In this document: positions 62,800 through 64,000 of the stretch, one piece after another
Layout: the number at the start of each line of letters is the position of its first letter
How positions within the stretch are numbered: position 1 is the first letter of the stretch
Source of the DNA: Gyrodactylus bullatarudis
Lineage: Eukaryota; Platyhelminthes; Monogenea; Gyrodactylidea; Gyrodactylidae
Length of the DNA: 64,000 nt
Reading direction: 5' to 3'
Assembly: GCA_012064415.1 (NCBI GenBank)
Contig: SSNU01000074.1
Span: forward strand, 108,584 to 172,583
The notes under the pieces: generated by a model
The model's input: the letters and a program-made list of their open reading frames with translations, nothing else
Told to the model about the DNA's origin: nothing
The model's database searches: none
Made by a program: the position numbers and the translations under genes

Positions 62800-63210
62800 T
62801 AAAACTAGAGATCAAAATGAAATTTATGAGAAGTTGACAACAGTCGATAATCAACAAATTCTAGTTCAATGCACTGCCCCAGCAACAATTACGGAAATGG
62901 AAGAATGTGAAACAAACGAGAAATCAACAGTAGTCGATAATCAAATTAGAAGCCAACTTGTAATTAATGACAAAAGAAGAGGAAAAGGCCGGCCAACAAC
63001 GAGAGGAAAACGAAAAAGACTGAGTGGACAGTTACAAATCACTTCTTTCATCAAAAGACAGAAACCATTAAAAAAAATCTTAAGAAAAAAACATTGAAAA
63101 AAAGGGGGACTAATACTCGGGCTAAAAAAGCACTTAATGATTCAGATGCATTCTGGGAGACTCGAAATAGGTATGAAAAAGATTCGGAATCAGCACAAAG
63201 TTTTGAAATA
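62800..63210 (+). pseudogene. Degraded ORF with AT-hook-like motif
   Basis: Frame 62834-63097 encodes KRRGKGRPTTRGKRKRL, an AT-hook-like GRP motif in a basic tail, after an acidic N-terminal part (EMEECETNEKST). The following sequence stays open in another frame (TRAKKALNDSDAFWETRNRY) to about 63219, which suggests a frameshift. I do not recognise the family; it may derive from a transposon. Antisense to the CRAL-TRIO gene. Confidence 0.35.
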
Positions 63211-63743
63211 TCTCATTGAAACCAGACTTTTTAGAAGATAAAAGCAGAAAATTTTACCGAAAATTAGAAAAAAAATTTTTTTTTTACTTTGACAGCAAAT
63301 TTTAGCGGCTTATTTTCCTCAAACACACCTACAAGACCCACATCATTCGACGCAGAATTCTATACTTTCTCACTTTATCTAAAATAATCTTAATTAACTA
63401 TAATTACTTTTGCGGAAATCTAATTTAAAAATATTTTTAATTAGAAATTTTTCCAAAATTCGTTCCCCCCCCCCCCATTATCTCTGAAACTCGGAACGAT
63501 ATCAGGATTCTGAGAACAGATTTGGAATCAGCATAAAATTTTGATCCTGAAATTATTTACTTTTTTAACAGACCTTAAAAAATTTTTTTTCCATGACCAC
63601 CAGTGTTATCAGATTGAGCACAGTAATGATTTCAATTTAGTTTTCATTTCCCCCTTACCGGAAGAAGTTCAAGCATCAAAATCAACCATTGGAAGGGCTC
63701 AAAATATTGCATTGTAATAATTTTTAAATGTTAACCAGGGTAG

Positions 63744-63781
63744 AGTCTGAAGAGACCCAGCGAAATATAACGTTTATCACT
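63744..63781 (+). ncRNA. Hammerhead-like core, second type (locus 2)
   Basis: AGT, CTGAAGA, gacccagc, GAAA, stem-loop TATAACGTTTA, TC, ACT. The geometry is the same as at 31374-31411 (8-nt stem II, 11-nt stem III, AGT/ACT stem I). A-T-C is a good cleavage triplet, and the pair closing stem II is G-C. A further degenerate relative is near 22720-22750. The rest of 63220-64000 is AT-rich with a C14 tract at about 63464-63477 and no gene seen. Confidence 0.35.
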
Positions 63782-64000
63782 AAAATATACGCTCGTTTTC
63801 TCGAACCTTCCAACAACTTTAAATCTCGTTTTATACGTTGATAAACGGTGATTATTCAGAATAAATTAAAAAAAGGGATAATGACAAAAAGTGTATCAAA
63901 AGGGAGAGAAAATAACAAATCCTAAGTCATTTTTGACACTTCCTAAGTCAATATACACGATATATTTACAAAACTTAAGTCAAAATTGACAAATCATAAG

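Noticed and set aside
1..64000. CRISPR arrays, operons, Shine-Dalgarno sites
   Set aside because: The window is animal nuclear DNA with spliceosomal introns. The repeats are inverted or dispersed transposon sequences with no regular spacers.

Overview
This is eukaryotic nuclear DNA from an invertebrate animal. It is strongly AT-rich, its genes are split by spliceosomal GT-AG introns, and its introns and intergenic spaces are full of decayed transposons. I cannot name the species. Two intron sizes recur: a normal short class of about 58-67 nt and an ultrashort class of 30-33 nt. Ultrashort introns are known from some flatworms, but this is not diagnostic.

Five host genes are supported. (1) Positions 2290-45796, plus strand: most of UNC80, the giant scaffold of the NALCN sodium-leak channel. 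I resolved 33 exons, about 3,300 codons. The N-terminus lies left of the window and the stop codon is at 45794-45796. Splice phases agree at every junction except the one involving a frameshifted exon at 22819-22903, and the last intron is GC-AG. (2) 46130-47482, minus: a six-exon gene for an unrecognised secreted protein of 344 residues with two 33-nt introns. (3) 47961-50125, minus: MON1, the Rab7 exchange-factor subunit, with a 30-nt intron. (4) 50289-55599, plus: COG6 of the Golgi tethering complex, head-to-head with MON1 across 163 bp. (5) 60640-62676, minus: the 3' part of a CRAL-TRIO (Sec14-like) gene.

The mobile fraction contains Penelope-like retroelements (five pieces, four with a hammerhead-ribozyme-like core), a CR1/jockey-type non-LTR reverse transcriptase and a separate endonuclease fragment, a piggyBac transposase remnant, a 1.1-kb TIR element encoding a helix-turn-helix protein inside COG6, a 2.65-kb composite bounded by inverted repeats, TIR elements carrying tRNA-like pol III boxes, and an abundant family of roughly 450-700 bp foldback (self-palindromic) repeats with a conserved core.

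UNC80 acts at the neuronal plasma membrane, while MON1 and COG6 both act in endomembrane traffic and may share a bidirectional promoter. The points most worth checking are the 30-33 nt introns, the hammerhead-like motifs with stem I covariation, and the foldback family.
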